This document shows, piece after piece, positions 44,135-52,498 of a stretch of DNA of 64,000 nt. The stretch is taken from NCBI RefSeq assembly GCF_004343775.1, contig NZ_PTXL01000003.1, forward strand, positions 434,001-498,000, written 5' to 3'. Positions within the stretch are counted from its first letter, which is position 1; each line of letters opens with the position of its first letter. The position numbers and the translations under genes were made by a program. The notes below the pieces were generated by a model. The model searched no databases and was not told the origin of the DNA. It was given only the letters and a program-made list of their open reading frames with translations. The DNA comes from Burkholderia sp. SRS-46 (GTDB taxonomy: Bacteria; Pseudomonadota; Gammaproteobacteria; Burkholderiales; Burkholderiaceae).

Positions 44135-45754
44135 TCACGCCGACATCGCAGACGGGAATCGCGAGATCCTCCGAATCAGATCCGAGGCTTTCTCCCCAAT
44201 CATGATCGTCGGCGCGTTCGTGTTTGCACCCACCAGCGTCGGCATGATGGAGGCATCAACCACACGCAAGCCTTCCGTTCCCCGTACGCGCAACTGAGCG
44301 TCGACGACGGCGAGCGCGTCGTTCCCCATGCGACACGTTCCTACCGGGTGGTACACGGTGTCGGTCCGCTCGCGCAGCAACGCACGAATGTCTTCGTCCG
44401 ATCGCGACCGGGATTCGAGCAGATCCTCCGTCACGAACTCGGACATCGCCGGCGCCGCCATCAACCGCCGCGTCAGCTTGTATCCGTCGACCAGGACCTC
44501 GAGATCATCCGCGTGCTCGAGGAATGCCGGGTCGATCAACGGCGCATCAAGGGGATCCGCGCTTCGCAACTTGACCGAACCACGGCTTTTCGGCCTCAAC
44601 AGGCACACGTGACAGGAAATGCCATGTCCGAGCTGCACCTTCCTTCCATGATCGTTGACGGGCCCCACGACGAAGTGCATCTGAACGTCCGGTCGCTCCA
44701 GATCGGGACGCGTCTTCAGGAAGGCGCCGCCTTCAGCGAAGTTGGTTGTCATCGTGCCGTCCCGCGAAGCGCGGTATTGCCTGATGTCGCGCAACGTCTT
44801 GATCCCGCCGCGTACCGATACCCCCAGCGCGTCCAGGCTATCCGTCTTGTAGCTGACAACGAAGTCCGGGTGATCCTGCAGGTTCTCTCCCACGCCCGGG
44901 AGATCGGCGACGACCTTGATCCCGTGACGCTCGAGTTCGTCCTTCGGCCCGACGCCGGACAACATCAGCAACTGAGGCGATTGAAACGCGCCTGCGGAAA
45001 GGATCACCTCTTTCTTCGCCCAGACCGTCTCGACATTCCCCCCGCGCGTGACTTCGACACCAACGGCCCTTTTACCGTCGAACACGATGCGCCTGACCTG
45101 CACGCCCGTCTCCACGGTCAGATTGCCGCGCGCCTTCATGTGCGGAAAGAGATAGGCACGCGCCGCACTCCAGCGCTCGCCATTCTTCTGGGTCACCTGG
45201 TAGATGCCGACGCCTTCCTGCTCCGCACCGTTGAAGTCGTCCGTGATGGGCAAGCCGCACTGTCGTGCGGCCTCCAGCCAACGGCCCTGAAATGGATTAC
45301 CGGTCCTCAGATCGCTGACCCACAGTGGGCCGCCGCGCCCGTGCCATTCATTGCCAAGGCGCTCGTTATGCTCGCTTCGCTTGAAATAGGGGAAGACGTC
45401 GTTCCAGGCCCAGCCTTCGTTGCCAAGCGCGGCCCAATCGTCGTAGTCGGCATGATGGCCACGCGTGTACACCATCGCATTGATCGCCGACGATCCGCCC
45501 AACGCCTTGCCACGCGGCTGGTAGCCGCGTCGCCCCTGCAGCCCCTTTTGGGGCACCGTCTCGAACGCCCAGTTGTTCAGCCGGGACGGGACCATCAGCA
45601 CCAGGGCGGCCGGAACGTTGATGGGCCATCCATCGCCCTTGCCACCGGCTTCGAAGAGGCACAGTGTCACATCGGGGTCTTCGGTCAAACGCGAAGCCAG
45701 CACACTGCCTGCCGAGCCGCCGCCTACAACAAGATAATCGAATGAGTTCTTCAC
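44135..45754 (-). CDS. GMC-family FAD-dependent alcohol oxidoreductase
   Basis: A 539-residue enzyme from GTG 45754 (MKNSFDYLVVGGG), preferred because the FAD motif then sits at the usual place; an ATG at 45796 would add 14 residues. The nucleotide motif GGGSAGSVLA, GSSAINAMVYTRG, and the C-terminal active-site His in YHPVGTCRMG with NAPTIMIGEKAS are present. Family members include alcohol dehydrogenases of long-chain, PEG and terpene alcohols. It is the last gene of the leftward unit after monooxygenase and hydrolase. It would oxidise an alcohol to aldehyde or ketone. Confidence 0.87.
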   Translation of the reverse strand: MKNSFDYLVVGGGSAGSVLASRLTEDPDVTLCLFEAGGKGDGWPINVPAALVLMVPSRLNNWAFETVPQKGLQGRRGYQPRGKALGGSSAINAMVYTRGHHADYDDWAALGNEGWAWNDVFPYFKRSEHNERLGNEWHGRGGPLWVSDLRTGNPFQGRWLEAARQCGLPITDDFNGAEQEGVGIYQVTQKNGERWSAARAYLFPHMKARGNLTVETGVQVRRIVFDGKRAVGVEVTRGGNVETVWAKKEVILSAGAFQSPQLLMLSGVGPKDELERHGIKVVADLPGVGENLQDHPDFVVSYKTDSLDALGVSVRGGIKTLRDIRQYRASRDGTMTTNFAEGGAFLKTRPDLERPDVQMHFVVGPVNDHGRKVQLGHGISCHVCLLRPKSRGSVKLRSADPLDAPLIDPAFLEHADDLEVLVDGYKLTRRLMAAPAMSEFVTEDLLESRSRSDEDIRALLRERTDTVYHPVGTCRMGNDALAVVDAQLRVRGTEGLRVVDASIMPTLVGANTNAPTIMIGEKASDLIRRISRFPSAMSA

Positions 45755-45976
45755 GGGTCTGTGTCCTCGATAGATGCTTGAGCGCTTCACAAGCAACTAC
45801 CTGATGCATCGATTGCGCCACTCACGTCGCGGCCTCACCGAGCCGTTGCGCAATCGGCTTCATTCCGTCATGCATCAGAACTGCGTGGCCGCGCCGGCAG
45901 CGTTGGAGGTCATCCATCGAACCGCGTGCGGCCACGAAATGGCGAAAAGCGAAATCAAGTCGCTAACGCCAACGTA

Positions 45977-46927
45977 TCAATGGTGCTGCGCGCCGCCGAG
46001 TACCTTTCGAAAACTCGCGATGCCCTTCTCGATCCACGTCTGCGCACCCGGGGAGATCGCCCCCATGTCGAAGAACCCGTGAATCATGCCGTCGCACCGG
46101 ATCGTGTCGACCTTGACGCCGCTCGCGTGGAGCAGGCGACCGTAGGCCTCGCCCTCGTCGCGCAGCGGATCGAATTCGGCGGTCAGGATGACCGCGGGCG
46201 GCAACCCGGCAAGGTCCTTCGCGAGGATCGGGGCCAGTCGCGCATCCTCCCGGTTCGTGCCGTCGAGCACGTAATGCCGGTCAAACCAGGCGATCGTCTC
46301 GAGATCGAGCAGGTAGCCTTCGCCGTTTTCCTTGAAGGAAGGAAAGCCGGAGCGATCTTGTGCTACCGCGGGGTAGATCAGGAACTGGGCGGACAGCGAA
46401 ATCCCGTCGGCGTGCAGTTGCTGGGTCACGACGGCCGCAAGATTGCCGCCAGCGCTATCTCCGGCCACCGCCACGACGTCGCTTCCGCCCAGCTCACCCG
46501 CGTTCGCGATCACCCATTTGGTCGCGGCAATCGCATCGTCCGCCGCGACCGGATACGGATGCTCGGGAGCCAGACGGTAATCCACCGAGACGACGACCGC
46601 GTTCGCGCCACGAGCCAGCTCTCGACAAATGTTGTCGTGGGTGTCCAGATCACCAATGACAAACCCGCCGCCATGGAGATAGACGACCGTCGGCAGATGA
46701 CGCTCCTGGGTCGGACGATAGAGCCGCGCCCGCAGCGGTCCAGCCGCGCCGGGAACGGTCACGTCTTCCACGCCGTGAATGTCGACAACGGCCTCCGGCG
46801 CGCGAACGGCGCGTGCCAGGTGCTGCATCAATCCGCGCGCCTCTTCCGGGGTCGACTGCGGCAGCGGTTTCGCGCCGGACCCGGCAAAGGATTCGAGAAA
46901 GCCAGCGAGGTGCAAATCGAGTGCCAT
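45977..46927 (-). CDS. HSL-family alpha/beta hydrolase (first copy)
   Basis: A 316-residue esterase from ATG 46927, AAGG upstream. The oxyanion-hole motif HGGGF, nucleophile Ser in GDSAGGN, Asp in EFDPLRDEG and His in GMIHGFF are all present. Hormone-sensitive-lipase-type enzymes cleave short to medium esters or lactones. It lies 33 bases after the flavin monooxygenase gene on the same strand, so hydrolysis of the ester made by that enzyme is a natural assignment. Confidence 0.9.
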   Translation of the reverse strand: MALDLHLAGFLESFAGSGAKPLPQSTPEEARGLMQHLARAVRAPEAVVDIHGVEDVTVPGAAGPLRARLYRPTQERHLPTVVYLHGGGFVIGDLDTHDNICRELARGANAVVVSVDYRLAPEHPYPVAADDAIAATKWVIANAGELGGSDVVAVAGDSAGGNLAAVVTQQLHADGISLSAQFLIYPAVAQDRSGFPSFKENGEGYLLDLETIAWFDRHYVLDGTNREDARLAPILAKDLAGLPPAVILTAEFDPLRDEGEAYGRLLHASGVKVDTIRCDGMIHGFFDMGAISPGAQTWIEKGIASFRKVLGGAQHH

Positions 46928-46960
46928 AACATCACCTTTTAATCGAACGTTGCTCGGAGA

Positions 46961-48451
46961 TCAGCGATACACGAGGACTTCGGAATCCGGGCTCAATTCC
47001 GGAATGGTCCGGCGCTCCTCCTCGTACTCGAAGTGGTGCTGCCACGGCATGCGATCGCCACGCAAGTGCATCTGGTGTTGCGACCGCATCACGTACCCGG
47101 CATTGAAGTTGTTCGGGTCCGTCCACGGCAGACGCTGCATGTCGGCGTCTTCGGCGCGCAGGCACGGTTCCACCGTCTTCGCACCCACCTTGTCCATGTG
47201 CGCAAGGACGCGGCAGGTGAATTCGCAGACGAGGTCGGCGCGCAGCGTCCAGCTCGACCGGTAGTAGCCGTAGATGAACGCCATGTTCGGGATACCCTCG
47301 ATCATCATTCCCCGATACGAGACCCGCTTGGTCATGTCGACCGGATCTCCGTCGACGTGGAAGGCGATCTGGCCGAACGCACTCATGTCGAAGCCGGTCG
47401 CCGTCACGACGATGTCCGCCTGCAGGTGCTCGCCCGACGCCAACGTGATGCCGCTTTCGTCGAACGATTCGATGGTGTCCGTCACGACGGATGCGTTCCC
47501 GTCCCGGATGGCCGTGAAGAGGTCGCCCTCGGGCACCGCCGCCACGCGCTGCTGCCACGGGCGATAGCTGGGATTGAAGTGCTTGTCGACGTCAAAGCCT
47601 TCCGGCAGCTGTTGCCGGGTCTCGTTGATCAGCCAGTCGCGAACGGCGTCCGGGTTCGCTGAGGACAGATTGATCAGGTCAAACGTCTGCTTCAGGTGCG
47701 CACGCCGCAGAATCTCCGACCGCCACTCTTCGGGAAGGCTCAGTTCGCGAAGCGTCGCGTCGAGCTGGTGGGTCCACGGTACCGCCGTGAAGAACGTCGG
47801 CGACCGTTGAAGCATCGTCACATGCGCGGCGGTGCCGGCCATCGCCGGAATCAGCGTCGCGGCGGTCGCACCCGAGCCGATCACGACCACCCGCTTCCCG
47901 GCATAGTCGAGGTCTTCCGGCCAGTGCTGCGGATGAACGACCGTTCCCTTGTAGCGATCGAACCCGTTCCACTTCGGCGTGAAGCCCTGGCGATGATCGT
48001 AATACCCCGCCCCCAGCCACAGGAAGTCGGTGGTGAGCGAGAAGTGTTCGCCCGTATCGTTGCGCGATACCTCGACCGTCCAGCGCTTCTGTTCGCTCGA
48101 CCAGCTCACCGTTTGAACACGATGCCCGTAGCGGATCTTCGATCCGAGGTCATATTCCTTGATGACCTCTCCCAGATAGCCGTGGATCTCGTCCGCCGTG
48201 GCGATCGAGCGGCCCTGCCACGGGCGGAAGCCGAACGCGTACGTGTACAGGTCGCTGTCGGAGCGCGCGCCGGGGTAGCGATGGGTCCACCACGTACCGC
48301 CGAATCCGTCCATGGCTTCCAGGATCGCGAACGAGCGGCCCGGCAAGTTCATGCGGAGATGACAAGCGGCATCGATCCCCGAGATCCCCGCCCCGATGAT
48401 TAGTACATCTACGTGCTCAGGCGAACACGAATCTGCTTGATTCTTAGTCAC
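46961..48451 (-). CDS. FMO/Baeyer-Villiger-type flavin monooxygenase (first copy)
   Basis: A 496-residue enzyme from GTG 48451, with GGAGG 7 bases upstream. FAD motif GAGISG is at 20-25 and NADPH motif GSGATA near 192-197. The fingerprint between them is Y167-x-G-x3-His173-x3-Trp177-Pro178: the HxxxWP end is the Baeyer-Villiger form, but the first residue is Tyr not Phe. Such enzymes turn ketones into esters or lactones, or oxidise heteroatoms. It is the first gene of a leftward unit with operator K 53 bases upstream. Confidence 0.88.
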   Translation of the reverse strand: MTKNQADSCSPEHVDVLIIGAGISGIDAACHLRMNLPGRSFAILEAMDGFGGTWWTHRYPGARSDSDLYTYAFGFRPWQGRSIATADEIHGYLGEVIKEYDLGSKIRYGHRVQTVSWSSEQKRWTVEVSRNDTGEHFSLTTDFLWLGAGYYDHRQGFTPKWNGFDRYKGTVVHPQHWPEDLDYAGKRVVVIGSGATAATLIPAMAGTAAHVTMLQRSPTFFTAVPWTHQLDATLRELSLPEEWRSEILRRAHLKQTFDLINLSSANPDAVRDWLINETRQQLPEGFDVDKHFNPSYRPWQQRVAAVPEGDLFTAIRDGNASVVTDTIESFDESGITLASGEHLQADIVVTATGFDMSAFGQIAFHVDGDPVDMTKRVSYRGMMIEGIPNMAFIYGYYRSSWTLRADLVCEFTCRVLAHMDKVGAKTVEPCLRAEDADMQRLPWTDPNNFNAGYVMRSQHQMHLRGDRMPWQHHFEYEEERRTIPELSPDSEVLVYR

Positions 48452-48503
48452 GAGATCCCTCCGATGACCAGTTATTGAAAATATCCGTAATGCCGCACGA
48501 CTA

Positions 48504-48528
48504 GATCATTAGACTTGGTCATGTGACT
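48504..48528 (+). promoter_or_regulatory. Operator site K
   Basis: Half-sites GATCA, AGAC, GTCA, TGACT with standard spacing, all recognisable. Lies 53 bases from the monooxygenase GTG at 48451. Confidence 0.68.
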
Positions 48529-48667
48529 ACACAGGAAAGAGACGCCCACACGTGTATGCCAGCGACAACGCTTCAAACCAGCACGAGACAACCACCTATG
48601 CACCCGACCGGACATGCACGCCGGTCACTGATGTGCACATCCCGGTTTGACCGGTCACCCCGAATAT

Positions 48668-48692
48668 GATCAATTGACCAAGTTCAACGGTT
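48668..48692 (-). promoter_or_regulatory. Operator site L
   Basis: Plus-strand half-sites GATCA, TGAC match, GTTC and CGGTT are weak. Lies 164 bases from site K start to start, upstream of the same promoter. Confidence 0.55.
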
Positions 48693-48790
48693 CCCAGTCT
48701 ATGCAGTCGGGGGACAATTTGAATCAGGAGTTTCCATTACACGATCGGTCGCGAAGGTTGCATGCGCCGGCCCGCGCGACGACCGAAGCG

Positions 48791-49774
48791 TCAAACATCG
48801 AAACCGTCTTTTTCGGCAAGCCGCCAGACAAAGGAAACGGCGCGATCCAGCAGGTATCTCGCTGCCGGGATAGTGCGGGCGGCGGTGATGATGCCGTGAT
48901 GATGCCCGGGCAGATGGTGATGCTCGACCTTGCTCCCGGCGCGGGCCGCGCACGACGCGTACGCAATGCCTTCGTCACATAGCGGATCCAGCCCCACCGT
49001 GGCAATGAACATCGGCGGCTGCCGCCGGCCTTCCGCATGCAGCAGCGGGGACAGGCGTGGCAGATCAAACGGTGTGCCAACCGGCACGTAGTGTTCCCGG
49101 AACCAGAGCATCGACTCGGCGACGAGCGGAAATCCGCCTTGAATGCGCTGATATGACGGGCGCGACGCCGTCAGGTCCGTCACGGGATAAAACAGGATCT
49201 GCCCGACGATCGCGGGTCCCACCGCCGATGCCGCATTGGCGATGATGGTCGCCATATTGCCGCCGGCGCTGTCGCCCGCCAGGATCACCCGAGACGCGTT
49301 GATGGAGTGCGCAGGCGCGTTGGCGATCAGGTAGTCCAGCGCTCGCTCGCAGTCTTCGAGCGGCCCCGGCCAACGGTGCTCCGGCGATAGCCGGTACTCC
49401 ACCGACGCGACAGCACACCCGCCATGCCGTGCGAGATGACGGCAGATGCCGTCATGCGTGTCCACGCTGCCGATCACCCACCCGCCGCCGTGAATGAAGA
49501 CGACAAGCGGGTTGTCCTCGGCACCCGCCCCGGCGGGCGGACGATAGAGCCGTACCCGAATGCTGCCGTCCGCGACGGGAACATCGATATCGTCATGGAC
49601 AACGGCCTCGTCACCCGTGAGGCCGTTCAATTCGCAGGCACGCACGAAGTTCACGCGCGACTGGTCGACGGAAAAGCTGCCGTAGTGTCGTCCGCCCAGT
49701 TCGCGGAACGCCCGAACGGCATCCCGAGCATCGTCAGCCACCTCGGTCAGCGGCAACCAGTGCACCGATGTCAT
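48791..49774 (-). CDS. HSL-family alpha/beta hydrolase (second copy)
   Basis: A 327-residue esterase from ATG 49774, GAGG upstream. HGGGW, GDSAGGN, GLDPLCDEG and a C-terminal GHHHG with the catalytic His are in place. It shares the fold with the copy at 45977-46927 but differs much in sequence. It lies 12 bases after the second monooxygenase gene and is the last of four genes in the leftward operon beginning at 54001. Confidence 0.88.
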   Translation of the reverse strand: MTSVHWLPLTEVADDARDAVRAFRELGGRHYGSFSVDQSRVNFVRACELNGLTGDEAVVHDDIDVPVADGSIRVRLYRPPAGAGAEDNPLVVFIHGGGWVIGSVDTHDGICRHLARHGGCAVASVEYRLSPEHRWPGPLEDCERALDYLIANAPAHSINASRVILAGDSAGGNMATIIANAASAVGPAIVGQILFYPVTDLTASRPSYQRIQGGFPLVAESMLWFREHYVPVGTPFDLPRLSPLLHAEGRRQPPMFIATVGLDPLCDEGIAYASCAARAGSKVEHHHLPGHHHGIITAARTIPAARYLLDRAVSFVWRLAEKDGFDV

Positions 49775-49786
49775 GTGCCTCTCCGC

Positions 49787-51250
49787 TCAGATCGCAGCGA
49801 ACACGCTTTGATCCCATTGCGTCGCGGCGCGGTACTCGTCCACCGTGCCCGGCCAGTTGTTGATCACCTTGCCTTGCGCGTTCTTGTACCAGCTCGAGCA
49901 GCCCGCCGAAAACGCCGAACCGATCATCGCTGATTGCAGCTTGCCGTTGTATTCGTCAAATACGGCCCTGTCGACGTCGACTGCCTTCACGCCGGCCGAA
50001 GCCATGCCGCCGATCGCGTCGATGATGTAGTTCTGCTGGATCTCGAGCATCGACACGATGGAGTTGTGGTTCAGGTTCGTGTTCGGCCCATACAGCATGA
50101 ACATGTTCGGAAAGCCCGGCACGGTCATGCCCAGATAGGCTTCCGGACCGTCTTCCCAAGCCTGGGCCAACGTGCGGTCCGTCCCGCGAACCTGCAGGCT
50201 GCCCTGGAAAGCCTGGCTCTCGAATCCGGTTCCGAACACGACCACGTCGAACGGGAGCAGACGGCCGTCCCGGGTCACGATGCCCTCGTCGACGAACGAT
50301 TCCACCCCCGCCGTCTCCAGCGCGACGTTGTCGCGCATGAGCGCCGGATAGTAGTCGTCCGATCGCAGAATCCGTTTGCACGCGTATTCATAATCCGGCG
50401 TCAGCTGCTCGCGCAGTACCGGGTCGGACACCTGGCGATGAAGATGTGCCAACGCGAGACTCTTGCCTTCCACCTGTGCGTTGGAACCCATCCGTGTACG
50501 CTCGAACCCGGACTCGCGGAAAGCGTGCAGCGATTTCCTGCTTTCTTCGAAGAGATGGGGCTCGCGCTCGTATGTATCGAGCTGCTCCGTCGAGAAGACG
50601 ATCTGGTTGCGCGGCATGATCCAGTTCGCGCTTCGCTGGAATACCGTCAGGTGATCGACCTTCGGTGCGATGAGCGGCACATACTGCACGGCGCTGGCGG
50701 CGTTTCCGATGCTTGCCACACGCTTGCCGCTCAAGTCCACGTCGTGCCGCCACTCGGCGGAGTGGAAATAGTCTCCGTTGAAATCCGCCAGGCCGCGCAC
50801 CGACGGAATCATCGGACGGTTCAGCTGCCCCCACGCCGGCACAAAGAATCGGGAGGTCATCCGGGAACCGTCGTTCAGCGCGAACCGCCAGAGGCTTGCA
50901 TCGGCATCCCATTCGGCACTGCGAATCTCGCGATTGAAACGCAGGTGTTCCGTCAGGTCGAACCGCGTGGCAAGCGATTTCAAATAATGCAGCAGCTCGT
51001 TCCGGCCGGCATACATGGCGCTCACGCGCAAATGCGGATGGAAGCTGTAGCAATACAGGTGCGATTCGGTATCGCATGCCGCGCCGGGATACGAATTGTC
51101 CAGCCAGACGCCACCGAGATCGGGACGCTTCTCCAGCACGACAAAGTCGTCGATGCCCGCGATTTTCATGCGGGCGGCCATGCCGAGGCCTCCGAAGCCT
51201 GCACCCAAGATAACGACCTCGTGGTGCTCAATCCTTTCTACATTGTTCAC
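49787..51250 (-). CDS. Baeyer-Villiger-type flavin monooxygenase (second copy)
   Basis: A 487-residue enzyme from GTG 51250. FAD motif GAGFGGLG is at 16-23; the fingerprint F157-x-G159-x3-His163-x3-Trp167 fits the FxGxxxHxxxW form; the NADPH motif is GNAASA. The C-terminal half has FGTGFESQAF and FPNMFMLYGPNTNLNHNS. It belongs with BVMO-like enzymes acting on cyclic or long-chain ketones. Downstream esterase and upstream alcohol and aldehyde dehydrogenases support ketone to ester to acid conversion. Confidence 0.9.
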   Translation of the reverse strand: MNNVERIEHHEVVILGAGFGGLGMAARMKIAGIDDFVVLEKRPDLGGVWLDNSYPGAACDTESHLYCYSFHPHLRVSAMYAGRNELLHYLKSLATRFDLTEHLRFNREIRSAEWDADASLWRFALNDGSRMTSRFFVPAWGQLNRPMIPSVRGLADFNGDYFHSAEWRHDVDLSGKRVASIGNAASAVQYVPLIAPKVDHLTVFQRSANWIMPRNQIVFSTEQLDTYEREPHLFEESRKSLHAFRESGFERTRMGSNAQVEGKSLALAHLHRQVSDPVLREQLTPDYEYACKRILRSDDYYPALMRDNVALETAGVESFVDEGIVTRDGRLLPFDVVVFGTGFESQAFQGSLQVRGTDRTLAQAWEDGPEAYLGMTVPGFPNMFMLYGPNTNLNHNSIVSMLEIQQNYIIDAIGGMASAGVKAVDVDRAVFDEYNGKLQSAMIGSAFSAGCSSWYKNAQGKVINNWPGTVDEYRAATQWDQSVFAAI

Positions 51251-51302
51251 GGTGCACTCTCTATATCAACGTTACGGCGACTACGGATTTTCCGGCGTCG
51301 GT

Positions 51303-52469
51303 TCAATAGGCCTGTTCATACAAACGCAATGCGTCCGACTCCGTGACAACGACCGGATTGTTCAACAGCAGGCGCTGCTGCTTCATCGCATCTGCCGCCA
51401 GGGTTGGCAGGCTCGAATGCGTGACACCCACGTCGCGGAGACGACGCGGCGCGCCGGATCGATCCATCAGGTCTTCCATGAATCCGATGAACGCCGCCGT
51501 GCGCTCCGTGGCGTCGCCCTTTCCACCCGCGCCTACGACGTCTGCCAGCTCCGAATATTGCGAAGCGGCCGCTTCGGCGTTGAAACGCAGCACGGGGGCG
51601 AGCATCAATGCGTTGGACAAGCCATGCGGGATATGGAAATGGCCACCCAACGGATACGCCAGCGCATGGACCGCAGCCACCGGGGCATTGGCGAAGGCCT
51701 GCCCGGCCAGCGTGGCGCCCAGCAGCATTGCTTCACGTGCGCGCCGGTCTTCCCCGTTTTCACAAGCCGGGATCAGGTTGCTCACCAGCAATCGCAATGC
51801 CTCACGCGCGAGGGCGTCGGAGATGGGATTCTTCTTGTGCTTGCTGGTATAGGCCTCGATCGCGTGAACCATCGCGTCGATGCCTGTTGCCGCGGTATGA
51901 CTGCGCGGCAGACCGACCGTCAGCTCGGCGTCCAGGATCACTTTGTCTGCATACAGCTGACGTGCGACGATTCCCATCTTGGTTGTTTCGTTAACCGAAA
52001 CGATGGAAATGTTGGTGACTTCCGACCCGGTGCCCGCCGTTGTAGGAATTTGCACCAAAGGCAGGCGCGCGCCCCGAACGTTGCCAATTCCGTACATTTC
52101 TGCGAGCGACTGCTGCGAGACAGTGAGAACGGCGGCCAGTTTTGCGATGTCCATCGACGAGCCGCCACCCAGGCCAATGACGACGTCCGCCTCTGCACTG
52201 CGCGCGAACTCGACGCAGCGCGAGACCACGATCTCCGGCGGGTCGGCCACGACCTCGTCGAAAACCGCCACACGGAATCCCTCGGCCGCCAACGACGCTT
52301 TCGCCGGCTCCAGCACGCCGGCCTTGTGCAGTCCCGCGTCGGTAACGATCAGGACGTGACGGCGCTCCGTCCATGCCGCCATCACCTGACCCAAGCGGCG
52401 CACACAACCCCATTCCTGGAGAATGGACGGAACAGTTTCGAAGAGCATCGACTGCGGGGACATTTCCAT
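51303..52469 (-). CDS. Iron-containing alcohol dehydrogenase
   Basis: A 388-residue class III ADH from ATG 52469 (MEMSPQSMLF), AAGGA upstream. NAD site GLGGGSSMDIAK, TTAGTGSEVT, the metal region TGIDAMVHAIEAYTS and LAYPLGGHFHIPHG with metal-binding His residues are seen. It oxidises or reduces small alcohols or maleylacetate-like compounds; clear maleylacetate-reductase features are absent. It lies between ALDH and BVMO genes of the same operon, so it likely handles the alcohol released by the esterase. Confidence 0.88.
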   Translation of the reverse strand: MEMSPQSMLFETVPSILQEWGCVRRLGQVMAAWTERRHVLIVTDAGLHKAGVLEPAKASLAAEGFRVAVFDEVVADPPEIVVSRCVEFARSAEADVVIGLGGGSSMDIAKLAAVLTVSQQSLAEMYGIGNVRGARLPLVQIPTTAGTGSEVTNISIVSVNETTKMGIVARQLYADKVILDAELTVGLPRSHTAATGIDAMVHAIEAYTSKHKKNPISDALAREALRLLVSNLIPACENGEDRRAREAMLLGATLAGQAFANAPVAAVHALAYPLGGHFHIPHGLSNALMLAPVLRFNAEAAASQYSELADVVGAGGKGDATERTAAFIGFMEDLMDRSGAPRRLRDVGVTHSSLPTLAADAMKQQRLLLNNPVVVTESDALRLYEQAY

Positions 52470-52498
52470 TGACGTTTCCTTGATGCAGACGTTGGCAG

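Larger units (their letters stand above)
48452..48790. other. Intergenic region with operators K and L
   Basis: About 340 bases between the end of the second hydrolase gene and the start of the first monooxygenase gene, both leftward. Besides operators K and L it shows no gene. Confidence 0.5.
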
